A stretch of 64,000 bases of DNA from Streptacidiphilus carbonis (GTDB taxonomy: Bacteria > Actinomycetota > Actinomycetes > Streptomycetales > Streptomycetaceae). The stretch spans positions 1 to 64,000 of the forward strand of contig NZ_BBPM01000044.1 in the NCBI RefSeq assembly GCF_000787775.1, read 5' to 3'. The notes beneath the pieces are model-generated. The model made no database searches. It saw nothing but the letters and a program-made list of their open reading frames with translations, and was not told the origin of the DNA. This document shows, in pieces, positions 24,699-32,918 of this stretch (its first letter is position 1; each line of letters starts with the position of its first letter). The position numbers and the translations under genes were made by a program.

Positions 24699-24904
24699 CG
24701 CTGCTGCGCAACTTCGCGATGTTCTGGTACGACTTCATCGTCGGCGACGACTGGCGCGTCGCACTGGGCGTGGTGCTGGCCCTGGCCGCGACCTACGGCC
24801 TGGTCAAGAGCGGCGTCGACGCCTGGTGGCTGCCGCCGGTCGCGGTGGTACTCCTGCTCGGCCTGTCGCTGCGCCGGGTCGTGCGGTCCGCCCACCAGGG
24901 GTGA
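24695..24904 (+). CDS. Small two-helix membrane protein
   Basis: A 69-residue protein starting MTLLRNFAMFWYDFIVGDDW, with two membrane helices (VALGVVLALAATYGLV and LPPVAVVLLLGLSL) and a basic end. It overlaps the COG4280-type gene by ATGA, so they are translated together, and it is the last gene of the uptake operon. The FWYDFIVGDDW segment is a plausible conserved motif facing the outside. It is probably a subunit or accessory of its membrane neighbour. I do not recognise a named family. Confidence 0.65.
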   Translation: MTLLRNFAMFWYDFIVGDDWRVALGVVLALAATYGLVKSGVDAWWLPPVAVVLLLGLSLRRVVRSAHQG

Positions 24905-24953
24905 ACCGCACGGTGGCCCCCGCGCGGTGAGCAAGGGGAAAGGGGAGGGCCCG

Positions 24954-25559
24954 TCAACGGCCCTCCCCCTCCTCGGCGTAGACCCGGCCCGCGTACTCGT
25001 CCAGGACCTGCTCACACTTGGCCAGCGCCGCCGTCGCCTCGGCCTTGCCGGACGCCGCCAGCACATCCCGGTTCTCCACCTTGGCGAACCAGTTGCGCAG
25101 CTTCACCAGGTCCTCGTCGTTCTCCTCCAACTCGGCATAGGTGAAGTGCTCGGCCCGGTACTCCTTGTCGATCTGCCCCAGGAAGTCCTGGCAGCGGTCG
25201 ACGATCTCCTCGTACTCGTCGTTGCGAGCCGCGTTGAATGCCTGCTCCACCTCCGAGCTGCCCGACAGCACCTCGGAGCCCAGCAGCAGCGCGCTGCCGC
25301 CCATCTCCACGATCTCGTTGCGCAGCACCCTGAAGGACCGCTCCGCGCCCGGGCCCTGCGGCAGGGCCGCCACCGAGTTCTGCAGGTAGATGGCGCCCAG
25401 GCCCTTGATCTTGCGCCACACCCCGGCCCGCAACCGGGTCGGCTCGGCCGGGACCTTGTAGACCAGGACCAGCCAGCGCACCCCGGAACCCTCCACCGGG
25501 TGCCCGTCCGCCCGCCCGGCGTCGCCCTTCGGACCCGGCTGCCCCACTGCCTCCGCCAC
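24954..25559 (-). CDS. ChrB N-terminal-domain protein (chromate-resistance regulator type)
   Basis: A 201-residue protein that matches the ChrB N-terminal domain: WLVLVYKVPAEPTRLRAGVWRKIKGLGAIYLQNSVAALPQG, followed by helical parts (EQAFNAARNDEYEEIVDRCQDFL). In Proteobacteria ChrB senses chromate and controls chrA. No chrA is seen here, so it may serve another regulator role or be a stand-alone copy. I prefer the GTG at 25559, because GGAGGA lies six bases upstream; the frame opens at 25565. It converges on the metal-uptake operon. Confidence 0.7.
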   Translation of the reverse strand: MAEAVGQPGPKGDAGRADGHPVEGSGVRWLVLVYKVPAEPTRLRAGVWRKIKGLGAIYLQNSVAALPQGPGAERSFRVLRNEIVEMGGSALLLGSEVLSGSSEVEQAFNAARNDEYEEIVDRCQDFLGQIDKEYRAEHFTYAELEENDEDLVKLRNWFAKVENRDVLAASGKAEATAALAKCEQVLDEYAGRVYAEEGEGR

Positions 25560-25589
25560 CTGCACTCCTCCGCCGACCAGTCCCGCGAC

Positions 25590-25787
25590 CTACCTGATCA
25601 GAGTAGCCATGCGGCCCGGACGCAGACGCACGACGACCGGTCCGCCGCCCGCACGCCCGCAGGTGTTCACCTTGCCGCAACGGGCACGGGCACAGGCCGC
25701 CGGCCGGGCCCACGGCAGGCTGGTGGCAGGGTTGTCGCCGGTGAGGTAGCCGGCGGCGGCCGGGTCGTGGGTGAACTCAGCGGGCAC
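25590..25787 (-). CDS. Small hypothetical protein with CxxxxxC-type cysteines
   Basis: A 65-residue reading frame with uniformly GC-rich third positions. It starts at GTG 25785-25787, overlapping the end of the damaged membrane-protein remnant by 11 bases. The middle has three cysteines (ACARARCGKVNTCG) and the end is basic. No family is recognised. It lies between ChrB and the remnant, and may be the genuine last gene of the lost operon, or a fragment. Confidence is modest because it has no obvious ribosome site. Confidence 0.35.
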   Translation of the reverse strand: MPAEFTHDPAAAGYLTGDNPATSLPWARPAACARARCGKVNTCGRAGGGPVVVRLRPGRMATLIR

Positions 25788-26110
25788 CGATCACCTTGAA
25801 GCGGTCGGGGAGCCTGTGCACCTCGCCGGCGACCGGGACCGGGTCGGCGATCGCGTCGGTCGCCGACCCCGGGAGCGCCTCCTGCGCGCAGCACCGCTGC
25901 GGCAGGAGCAGGGCACCGGCGGTGAGCAGCAGCACGGTCCACAGCCGCAGGTCCCCGAGCAGTGCCGCGTCACCGATGACCGCCGGCGCCAGGTGCAGGG
26001 ATGCGAAGGCGGTCAGTGACCACAGGGGGACCGGGCGTCGCAGGCCGAGCAGTTCCCAGCACAGCGCGCCGAGGAGCAGCCCGGCGGTGTAGTAGTCGTA
26101 GACGCCGGGG
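25777..26110 (-). pseudogene. C-terminal remnant of a polytopic membrane protein (glycosyltransferase-like)
   Basis: In a frame different from the DUF5134 gene there is a well-biased stretch: GVYDYYTAGLLLGALCWELLG, then PLWSLTAFASLHLAPAVI and LRLWTVLLLTAGALLLP. It looks like the last three helices and cytoplasmic tail of a large membrane enzyme, possibly a GT87-type mannosyltransferase. The upstream part is replaced by the DUF5134 gene, and the two fragments meet at about 26112. It is not expected to function. The family assignment is tentative. Confidence 0.5.
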
Positions 26111-26674
26111 CAGCCCCAGGACGATGTGGCACGCTTCGGGCAACTGTGGGGCCCACAGCGGTTCGGGAAGCGGTGCACGGGCGCCTGCCGCGAGCGGTGC
26201 GCCGGCCCCGAGCAGGCGGGTGCCGCTGACGACGGCGCTGGCCGCGAAGAACACCAGCAGCGCGCCGGTCAGCCACGGCAGTCCGGCTGGGGTGCGCATG
26301 GTGGCCATGCCCGGCATGCTGCCGGCCCGCGGCATCGGTCCGGCCATGGCCACCGCCATGTAGGCCATGGCGAGGTGTCCGACCGCGTGGTCGAGGTGAT
26401 GCCGGCGGTGGATGGAGCCGCGCAGGGCAGCGCCCAGTGACCACAGGCCAGCCGGCAGGAAGACAAGCAGCCACAGGACTTCGGGAACGGCCGGGCCCAC
26501 CCCCAGGGGGAACACCATGACGGCCATGGCCATGCCCTTGAGCCCGGCGGAGGCGTCGAGACGCCGCTCCTCGGAGCTGAGCCGGGGCGCGTGGCGACAG
26601 CGGGCCAGGCAGTACAGGCCGGTGGCCGCCATGAGCGCGACCATCAGCCATGCCACCGGTGCGGGTGGTTGCAT
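25970..26674 (-). CDS. DUF5134 family membrane protein with a replaced C-terminus
   Basis: A 234-residue frame, a paralogue of the gene at 3764. Matching features are the N-terminal helix (PVAWLMVALMAATGLYCLARC), GLKGMAMAVMVFP, and HRRHHLDHAVGHLAMAYMAVAM. The similarity stops at CHIVLG, where the intact paralogue has its last helix. From there the frame runs as an Arg-rich tail over sequence that in another frame codes for a different membrane protein. The last helix has been lost by a recombination joint. ATG 26672-26674 has AGGAGGGG upstream. The protein is probably unstable or inactive. Confidence 0.65.
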   Translation of the reverse strand: MQPPAPVAWLMVALMAATGLYCLARCRHAPRLSSEERRLDASAGLKGMAMAVMVFPLGVGPAVPEVLWLLVFLPAGLWSLGAALRGSIHRRHHLDHAVGHLAMAYMAVAMAGPMPRAGSMPGMATMRTPAGLPWLTGALLVFFAASAVVSGTRLLGAGAPLAAGARAPLPEPLWAPQLPEACHIVLGLPRRLRLLHRRAAPRRAVLGTARPATPGPPVVTDRLRIPAPGAGGHR

Positions 26675-26828
26675 CCGCGTACCCCTCCTGCCGCGCTTGC
26701 CGACCCCATCGTCCGTGCATCGTCCGGGGCGGGAACAGGGCGCGCGCCCGGCGCACAGGGGGCTCCGCTGGACCGCTCCTCGCCAGCGGGTATGCCGAGG
26801 AACTGATGCGACCGGTGCGATCCGCACA

Positions 26829-27551
26829 TCAACGCGGATCGGCGACGTATCCGAAGCCCGCCGCTGAACCAGCGCTCAGATCGATCCTCCGCAGTCGGGG
26901 TACCAGCGGGTCGTCCGGAGCGAGCACGGGTCGGGGGTCGGATTCGAGGGAGACCTCAACGGCGCAGAACAGGCGCCTGCCCCGGTTCCACTCGTTGAGC
27001 TCGGCCAGCGCCGCCAGGTGTTCGTGTAGGAACGGGGGGTCTCCGGCTTCGACGCGCTGCCGGCTCCCGGGGCGGTCGCGGCCGCCGGCCGCGACCCACA
27101 CCACGACGTCGGCGGTCGTCTCGCATCCGTACGCCACCACCTGGCCCAGGTGCTGGTGGTCGCTGTCGCCGAGTTGAGCCTCGATAACCACGGTCCGCCC
27201 GTGCTCATCACGGGCGACGATGTCCAGCCGCAGGCCGCCCGCCCAGGACCGGCGGCCGAACACGTCGACGTTCTCGTACAGCTGGCCGACACGGACCTCG
27301 CTTCCAGCGGGCTCCAGAGACCGCATCCCCAGACACCGCGCGAGCAGGTCCAGATTCTCGATGAGCCACGGGTGGAAGTCGCCCACCTCCCTCGGCCACA
27401 GGTCGGTGGGCCTGCCGACGACCTGAAAACTGGGCGGTGGGCCGAAGGTTGTTCGGTAGGCGCGCTCCATCTCAGCATCGTCCCGGACGCCACTGACATA
27501 CGCGCCGTCGCGGACCCGCCGGTCCCTGCCGCTGGTCCCGTTGAACCGCAA
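26829..27551 (-). CDS. PD-(D/E)xK nuclease-like protein (DUF4268-type N-terminal domain)
   Basis: A 240-residue protein. Around residues 85-130 it has the core GLRLDIVARDEHGRTVVIEAQLGDSDHQHLGQVVAYGC: an Asp in a strand, then E-x-Q in the next strand, as in PD-(D/E)xK nuclease folds at the start of DUF4268 proteins. These occur in defence and mobile contexts. No second domain follows. The frame opens at a TTG (27549-27551); an ATG at MERAYRT (27470) is a plausible later start. It lies between DUF5134 and the exported-protein operon, a likely acquired region. Whether it cuts DNA is unknown. Confidence 0.6.
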   Translation of the reverse strand: MRFNGTSGRDRRVRDGAYVSGVRDDAEMERAYRTTFGPPPSFQVVGRPTDLWPREVGDFHPWLIENLDLLARCLGMRSLEPAGSEVRVGQLYENVDVFGRRSWAGGLRLDIVARDEHGRTVVIEAQLGDSDHQHLGQVVAYGCETTADVVVWVAAGGRDRPGSRQRVEAGDPPFLHEHLAALAELNEWNRGRRLFCAVEVSLESDPRPVLAPDDPLVPRLRRIDLSAGSAAGFGYVADPR

Positions 27552-27672
27552 GCTCCAGGCACAGCAATGGTCCTGACCAGGGCTTCAGCTGTTCGGGGTC
27601 AGGACATGGCCCCTTTTGGGCTTACCGACCCCCCCGGTAGCCGCATGCTTACCTGGCCGCCCGTCCGGGTGT

Positions 27673-27702
27673 GGGGGGAGGGCCGGACCCGGCCCTCCCC
27701 CC
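27673..27702 (-). terminator. Strong GC-rich hairpin after the exported-protein operon
   Basis: GGGGGGAGGGCCG and CGGCCCTCCCCCC are a perfect inverted repeat with a four-base loop, 17 bases beyond the stop at 27720. It ends the three-gene operon that runs leftward from 29866. Confidence 0.7.
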
Positions 27703-27719
27703 CGACGCGGGGCTTGTGG

Positions 27720-28526
27720 TCAGGACGGCACTTGAATCGGCTGTGGCTGCTGCGTGTAGTTGAACTGCAAGGCAACCTGGATGGTCATCGCTTGTGGCGC
27801 GGGGAGCGCGCCTTTGGATGCGGCCGCCTTGGTCGCCGCCTGCGGGGTTGCTATCGGGAGGTGTGCGGAGAGGGTTTGGATACGCCCCTGCGAGAGGGTG
27901 GCATCCACGGTTATCTCCGCGCCGCCTGGCTGCGTCGATAGTGTGGTCAGCCAGGTCTGGTCGGCTACTGGTTCGTGTTTGGCCAACTTGGCAGTGGATA
28001 CGGTCAGCTGGTATTCGGTGTGCTGTCCCGTCGCGTCCTCGGTGACGACTGGTTCCATGTTGAGGATGCTGTCGTTCCAGTCGATCGCTCCCATGAGCGT
28101 GGTGAGTTGGAATGGGTCGAGTCCTGGGGCTTGAACCTGCGGCATTGCTTGGGGACTTTGTCGCCCCACCTGGATGAGGTTCTGGCCTGTACCGTTCAGC
28201 CCCGACTGGGTTTTGGCCTCGAAGAAGATGTCTCCTGCCCGCAGGACGACGACCTTGTCCGTGTTGTTTATGGTGAGTTGGGTCTCTCCCCGTTTCCGAG
28301 AGAATTCGAGGGTGACTGCCCCCTGGGCCGTTTCCACGGGGTCGGTCCCTGACTCGACGGTCTCGTTGACGCTGGCCGTTGTCGCTGACAGCGCCGTCGT
28401 TCGATGGTAGGCGCTGAGCAGTGTGCTGTGGACTTGCTGCGTTGCGGTGGGCATCGTGGGGCTGCTCGCGCAGCCGGCGGCGAGGAACACGGCCAAGCCG
28501 CTGACTGCTACTCGGATGACTCTCAC
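27720..28526 (-). CDS. Lipoprotein of unknown function (LolA/LppX-like architecture)
   Basis: A 268-residue lipoprotein: signal peptide VIRVAVSGLAVFLAAGC with the lipobox LAAGC, then a beta-rich body with repeated strand pairs (VTLEFSRKRGETQLTINN, KVVVLRAGDIFFEAKT, EITVDATLSQGRIQTLSAHLPI). This resembles the LppX/LolA-type lipid-binding scaffold but has no clear family motif. It starts at GTG 28524-28526, overlapping the previous stop (GTGA), so it is cotranslated with the gene at 28523. It is the last of three exported products; third-position GC is lower than in most of the window. Confidence 0.6.
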   Translation of the reverse strand: MRVIRVAVSGLAVFLAAGCASSPTMPTATQQVHSTLLSAYHRTTALSATTASVNETVESGTDPVETAQGAVTLEFSRKRGETQLTINNTDKVVVLRAGDIFFEAKTQSGLNGTGQNLIQVGRQSPQAMPQVQAPGLDPFQLTTLMGAIDWNDSILNMEPVVTEDATGQHTEYQLTVSTAKLAKHEPVADQTWLTTLSTQPGGAEITVDATLSQGRIQTLSAHLPIATPQAATKAAASKGALPAPQAMTIQVALQFNYTQQPQPIQVPS

Positions 28527-29173
28527 GGACCCTCGCCGGGCGCGAAATCTCCGCGCAGGGAGCTGACGATCCAATGCCCGGCGCTGTTCTTCACCAGGGT
28601 GGCCGTGTAGTCCATGACGTTCGCCGGGTTCGCTGTGGTCCACTTGCCGTCGGGCTGCTGCTGCTGGAACTTGGCCCAGACGGTCACTTGCGCCTGAACG
28701 GTTGCGGTTGCTCCCGCAACGCCGACCTGTGTGAACGTCACCTTGGACGTGCCGCTTCCGAGGTTTCGGAACTTCGGATCGGCTTCGTTGGACACGGCGT
28801 TATGCAGCGCAACGGCTTCGTGCTTGGCCTGGTCTGGGGTGAAGTGCTGGGCGAGAACCGCCGCGCCGTCGGTCAACTGCCGCGCTCGTACGGATGAGCC
28901 GACCTGTGGAGCCACCTGGCCGTTGGCGAGGGCTGCGAGGGGGCCGAGGGCGGAGGCGGGCGGTGCATCGACGCTCCGGGTCGCCTGGATGGCTGCGGTG
29001 AACCCGGCCTTCACCGCGCTCAGCTGTGCCGCGTCGTTCTGGACGGTGCTGGCTACGGACTGCTGGGTTCCTGATGCGGAGTCGGTCCAGCTGACTCCGA
29101 TCAGAGTGCCGGCGGCTGCTACCGCCAGGGTGCCAAGGATGACGGTGCGTGGGCGATGAGTGGTTGCAGGCAT
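28523..29173 (-). CDS. Secreted or membrane-anchored protein of unknown function
   Basis: A 216-residue protein with a basic N-terminus and one hydrophobic helix (VILGTLAVAAAGTLIGVSW), then a helical region and a C-terminal NTF2-like, Mce-associated type domain: VTFTQVGVAGATATVQAQVTVWAKF, then DYTATLVKNSAGHWIVSSLRGDF. Such domains are found in actinobacterial exported proteins that sit next to conjugation or export systems. It overlaps the lipoprotein gene by GTGA. It lies between the amidase-like gene and the lipoprotein, forming one operon. The function is unknown. Confidence 0.6.
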   Translation of the reverse strand: MPATTHRPRTVILGTLAVAAAGTLIGVSWTDSASGTQQSVASTVQNDAAQLSAVKAGFTAAIQATRSVDAPPASALGPLAALANGQVAPQVGSSVRARQLTDGAAVLAQHFTPDQAKHEAVALHNAVSNEADPKFRNLGSGTSKVTFTQVGVAGATATVQAQVTVWAKFQQQQPDGKWTTANPANVMDYTATLVKNSAGHWIVSSLRGDFAPGEGP

Positions 29174-29206
29174 CTTCGTCTCTCCTGTTGCTCGCTGCGG
29201 GCAGTC

Positions 29207-29866
29207 TCAGTTCGCGGCGTCGATGTGCATGAAATAGATCGTCGTTGTCGCGTAGTAGGCGTTGTACGGCTTGAGAGACCAGAATGCGTGGTATCGGTTC
29301 GACGTGTGCTCGTCGACGTAGTTCCCGTCCCAGACCTGGTTGGGGTACAAGTTGGGGTCGGTGCCGTAGCCGACCTGGATGGCGGCGTGGCTGATCCCCT
29401 CGCCCTGGCCCCAGTCGTAGAACAGGACGTCGCCCTCGGTCACCGCGTTGGGGTCCCAGTAGGCGGTGGAGCTACCCGATGCGGTCCCTTCCGGAATGCC
29501 GCCGGGGTAGTCGTCCACCAAGAAGTTGTGGTAGCTCACGGCAACCGACCATGTCTGGCTCCAGCTGAATTCCGTGTGCAGCTGATTCGAGTAGATCCAC
29601 CAGTTCGTCACGCTCGTGGTGCTCTGGTAGGGGTTTCGGAAGGGGTAGCCGCCGGCGTGGACTGCTTGGGAGACGAAGTTCGTGCAGTCCGAGCCGAAGA
29701 CCGGGTACAGAGAGCTGTTGGGGCTCGTCGCGTATTTGTCGGCATAGGCGGAAGCCGTAGTTCCGCTATAAGCAGCTGCCGGGCCGGCGGTGACACAGAC
29801 GGCCGACGCCGCCAAGCTGGCAGTGAGCAAGCCGATGAAACGGCCCTTGAGTTTGAAACCCGGCAT
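29207..29866 (-). CDS. Secreted amidase-domain (Amidase_6/CHAP-like) protein
   Basis: A 219-residue secreted protein: signal peptide FIGLLTASLAASAVCVTAGPAAA, then a putative amidase domain (PF12671 type). Catalytic features are the nucleophile region VFGSDCTNFVSQAVHAGGYPF with Cys, and the His in EGISHAAIQVGYG within GDVLFYDWGQG. The family cleaves peptide bonds in peptidoglycan or other secreted substrates. It starts at ATG 29866, with GGGAGA upstream. It heads an operon of three exported proteins that directly abuts an insertion sequence, so it may be part of an acquired unit. Confidence 0.75.
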   Translation of the reverse strand: MPGFKLKGRFIGLLTASLAASAVCVTAGPAAAYSGTTASAYADKYATSPNSSLYPVFGSDCTNFVSQAVHAGGYPFRNPYQSTTSVTNWWIYSNQLHTEFSWSQTWSVAVSYHNFLVDDYPGGIPEGTASGSSTAYWDPNAVTEGDVLFYDWGQGEGISHAAIQVGYGTDPNLYPNQVWDGNYVDEHTSNRYHAFWSLKPYNAYYATTTIYFMHIDAAN

Positions 29867-29994
29867 TTGCGGCTCTCCCATCGCACGGCATGACAAAGGA
29901 TGGTGCGCGAGCCGACCCATAATTTGACCCGAATCGGCGGCGTGAGCCTAGGTCGAAGCCTCCCCGGAGCACTAGGGCGCGTATTTGGTTGTGA

Positions 29995-30504
29995 TCAATT
30001 GGCGGCCCGGGTGAGGTCTTTGATCCAGATCATCGAGGCGCGGAGGTGGACTCCGGCGAGGTAGCTTTCGGGTGTCTTGTCGTATCGGGTTGCGATGCCT
30101 CGCCAGGCCTTGAGCTTGTTGATCAGGCGCTCGACGGTGTTCCTCTCCTTGTAGAGATCGGCGTCATGTTCCACGGGCCGACCGCCGCCGGAGCCCTTCC
30201 TCTTCCGGTTCGCGGCCTGGTCGGCCTTCTCCGGGATGACGGCCTTGATGCCGCGCTTGCGCAGGTGGGCGCGGTTGCCGCGGGAGGAGTAGGCCTTGTC
30301 CCCGGCGACCGCGTCCGGCCTGGTGCGGGGCCGACCCACCGGCCCGCAGACCCGGATCTTCCTCAGCACGGGGATGAACTGCGGACTGTCCGCGGCCTGC
30401 CCGACGGTCAGGATGAACGCCAACGGCCGGCATTTTCGGTCGGCAGCGAGGTGGACCTTGGTGGTCTGCCCGCCTCTGGACCGCCCGAGGAGGGCGGCCT
30501 TCAA
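29995..30504 (-). CDS. IS5-family transposase, C-terminal part (orfB)
   Basis: The second of two transposase frames. It begins within KAALLGRSRGGQTTKVHLAADRKCRPLAFIL, which carries the region of the second catalytic Asp, and continues through the GDKAYSSRGNRAHLRKRG block to YKERNTVERLINKLKAWRGIATRYDK, the third-residue (E) signature. Together with the frame at 30561 it makes a full transposase, probably by programmed frameshifting near an A-rich site, as in other IS427 elements. It does not have its own strong start. It is needed only for transposition. Confidence 0.8.
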   Translation of the reverse strand: MKAALLGRSRGGQTTKVHLAADRKCRPLAFILTVGQAADSPQFIPVLRKIRVCGPVGRPRTRPDAVAGDKAYSSRGNRAHLRKRGIKAVIPEKADQAANRKRKGSGGGRPVEHDADLYKERNTVERLINKLKAWRGIATRYDKTPESYLAGVHLRASMIWIKDLTRAAN

Positions 30505-30560
30505 GCGGAGTCTGCGCCGACGCCGGATGCGCCGACGTTCCTCCCGTTCGGGGTCGACTT

Positions 30561-30998
30561 CTACGTCCTGACCGTTTTGTTCTTCGGCATCGCCCCCTTT
30601 GACCTGGCCTTCTCCTCCTCTGCGGCAGCTTTCTCCAGTGCGGTGAGCACGTCCTCGCCCATGTGCATGCCTGCGGCGTCGTGGTGAGCCCGCGCGGTGG
30701 TGGAGTCAATGCTGACCAGCGACAAGTCCACCTCGCCGCGGTTCGCGGCCTCCGCGATCAGACCCTCCAGCAGAGCCTCGAACACGCCCGCGTCCCGCCA
30801 CTGCCGGAAGCGGTTGGACACCGTCGACCAGGCGCCGAACTCCTGCGGCATCTCCCGCCACTGCCCGCCGGTCTTGAACCGCCAGATCACGCCTTCGAAC
30901 TGCTGCCGCAGTTGCTCGGGGTACGGGCCGAACTCGCCGACCGGCAGGTGTGGCCGAATGAACTCCCACTCACCGTCAGTCAGTTGCGCTCTCGTCAC
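30561..30998 (-). CDS. IS5-family transposase, N-terminal part (orfA)
   Basis: A 145-residue frame with the DUF4096-type DNA-binding start (LTDGEWEFIRPHLPVGEFGPYP), FEGVIWRFKTGGQWREMPQEFGAWSTVSNRFRQW and the first catalytic Asp in LSLVSIDSTTARAHHDAAG. It ends in a Lys-rich stretch near an AACAAAAC sequence, where frame change to orfB is expected. Both frames have good codon bias. The start is at 30998, inside the right inverted repeat region, as usual for this family. Confidence 0.8.
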   Translation of the reverse strand: MTRAQLTDGEWEFIRPHLPVGEFGPYPEQLRQQFEGVIWRFKTGGQWREMPQEFGAWSTVSNRFRQWRDAGVFEALLEGLIAEAANRGEVDLSLVSIDSTTARAHHDAAGMHMGEDVLTALEKAAAEEEKARSKGAMPKNKTVRT

Positions 30999-31082
30999 CC
31001 ACGTAGATCTACCAGTCCAAGCCCCGTGAGGCAGGCCAATCCCACAGAATGATCACAACCAAATACGCGCCCTAGTCCCGGC

Positions 31083-32222
31083 CTAGTGCCCGTGGTCACG
31101 CGGCAACCGGGGAGCGGCCTGGGCCAGCGCCGCACGCAGCCGCTCCATCCCGATGGTGCCGCGCAGCAGCGCGCCGACCTCCTCGTCCTCCACCGAGGTG
31201 TCCACCAAAACAGGGAGGATCACGTCCAGTAGCGCCTGCCGGTTCTCGCCGGCCGACGCCCGCGCCGCCAGGGCCTCCTTCATCTTGTTCCTCGCCCGGC
31301 TCTCGCGCGCCGAGACCGCCTGGTCGAACAGGGAGACCACGTCGTCCAGGACGTCGGCCGCGGACTGCGCCAGGACGGTCAGCAGGATCGGGTGGCGGCG
31401 CTGCGGCTCGCGCCGGTCCAACGACTGCGGGGTCAGCCGGCGCCCCACCATGGCCAGGAAGCGGCGCCGCTCGGCGGGGAGCTGGGACAGGTCCAGGGTA
31501 TGCGCGTCCAGTCTGCGCAGATAGGCGAGCTTGTCCAGCTCGTCCTTCACCGCCGACGCCGAGTCGTGGGTGGCACCCGTGCCCAGCCAGTGCAGCCGCG
31601 AGGACCCGATCACCGGATCGTGGTCCAGCAGCGAGTCCAGGTCGGCCGTCCGCTGCCCGTTCAGCAGATGGGCCACCCGCTGGTAGGTCTCCCGACCCGC
31701 CGCCGCGCGGGCCCAGGCGACCCGCTCCAGCAGCTTGACCACGCCCGGGCGGATCACCCGCGAAGAGATCAGGTGTTCGCAGCCCAGCCGGAACAGCAGG
31801 GAAGGGGAGTCGTGCTCCATCGCCCGCGCGAGCAGGAACTCGACGAGTTGCTTCAGCTCCAGCGCCTTGGCCGACTTCCACCGCAGGTAGCGGGCCACCT
31901 CCTGCAGATGATCGGTGCGGGTCCGGCGGCGCGCACCGTAGGACGCCAACTCCTCCGCGGATATCCGCAGGCGCTCGGCGAGCCGGTCCACCGCCGCGCG
32001 CGGCGCGCAGGCGACGTCATCGGGCACGAACCCGATCCACGGCAAGGTACAGAGCTGGACAGCCAGTCCCATCCGGTCCTTGGCACTACGGCCCCGGCCC
32101 GGGTCGATGAACCCCTCATCCGCCGGCGTCAACGTGAAGAACCGGATCAACTCCTCCCGGTTGATCTCCGGGAACCCCCGCAACCGCTCCAGCTCAACAT
32201 CCGAGAACACACGGGTCGCCAC
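31083..32222 (-). pseudogene. Tn3-family transposase, N-terminal 379 residues only
   Basis: The product starts FSDVELERLRGFPEINREELIRFF and has the DUF4158 N-terminal domain of Tn3-type TnpA (LCTLPWIGFVPDDV, AEELASYGARRRTRTDHLQEVARYLRW). A full TnpA is about 1000 residues, so the catalytic C-terminal domain is missing. It stops at a TAG 12 bases from the IS5-type element, suggesting the element or an earlier deletion cut it. No second half is seen in the window. A probable terminal repeat of the transposon lies upstream at 32346. It cannot transpose by itself. Confidence 0.8.
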
Positions 32223-32345
32223 CCCGAACCTCCACCCAGCTGCACATCAGCACCCGCGGGCACAGAGCCGCCCGCCCGGGGCAACCGTAGAACCACCCAC
32301 CACGAGCCGTCAGCCGAATCACCAACATCACCGCAGGTCAGGGAT

Positions 32346-32383
32346 ATCCGGTATTTTTGCGGCCGTTACTACTGGGACCCCCC
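32346..32383. repeat. Probable Tn3-family terminal inverted repeat (one end)
   Basis: Read inward from 32383 on the minus strand the end begins GGGGGGTCCCAGTAGTAACG and continues AT-rich, the usual form of Tn3-family ends (38 bp beginning GGGG). It lies 124 bases before the truncated tnpA, in the right orientation. The other end was not found. Confidence 0.5.
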
Positions 32384-32508
32384 TCCCGGTCGCCCTGACC
32401 GGCGCGGCCGCGGTGGGCCCTGGTCGCGTTCTCGCGCCCGTACAGCGGCGGCGCGCTACCCCGCCAACGTCCCCGGCTCCCTGATCGTGTCCCGCCTCCG
32501 CGATCATC

Positions 32509-32694
32509 TTGCTGGCCAGGCTGTGGCGCACCTGGCTGCTGCCGTGCCTGCACACCATCCCGGTGGCCTCCCCGCTCCTGGCCCGCTTCGGCCCTCTGGA
32601 CGTGGAGCCCGCCGCGCAGGCACCCGGGACGAGGGTGTTCGCCGGCCACTACCGGATCGAATCGAGTCGGCATCACCGCTATGCGGCGCACTGA
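32509..32694 (+). pseudogene. Coding-like remnant just outside the Tn3 end
   Basis: About 60 codons with excellent third-position bias read LARLWRTWLLPCLHTIPVASPLLARFG and end HHRYAAH at the TGA 32692-32694. The upstream part is non-coding and the likely true start is lost, so this looks like the end of a gene broken at the transposon edge. The helical start could be a membrane or amphipathic segment. The family is not recognised. Confidence 0.35.
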
Positions 32695-32918
32695 CCGAAC
32701 GGAACGCCGGGCAAAGTACCTCTGTGGCTGCCACCTCTGCGCCGCGCGCTGTACTCGTCGTCGCTGCCGAGCCGTCAGTGTTCGCCAGCCGGCTGCGGGC
32801 GTGGTGCGCACCGGGCGCCCGGCTGGCTGGTTGACGCGGGCCGCCGTCCAGGGTGCCTCAGCGCATCCGTATCGAGTTCGGCCGTGGGCCCGGCCGCCGC
32901 CGACACGCACCGGATCGG

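Larger units (their letters stand above)
29976..31071 (-). mobile_element. IS5-family (IS427-type) insertion sequence, about 1.1 kb
   Basis: The element starts GGCGCGTATTTGG and ends with its exact reverse complement. Perfect inverted repeats run 29971-29997 and 31050-31076, including the flanking CTAG. CTAG on both sides (29972-29975 and 31072-31075) fits a duplicated target. Inside are two overlapping frames for a DDE transposase. It lies right next to a truncated Tn3 transposase. The ends are intact, so it may be recent. Confidence 0.9.
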
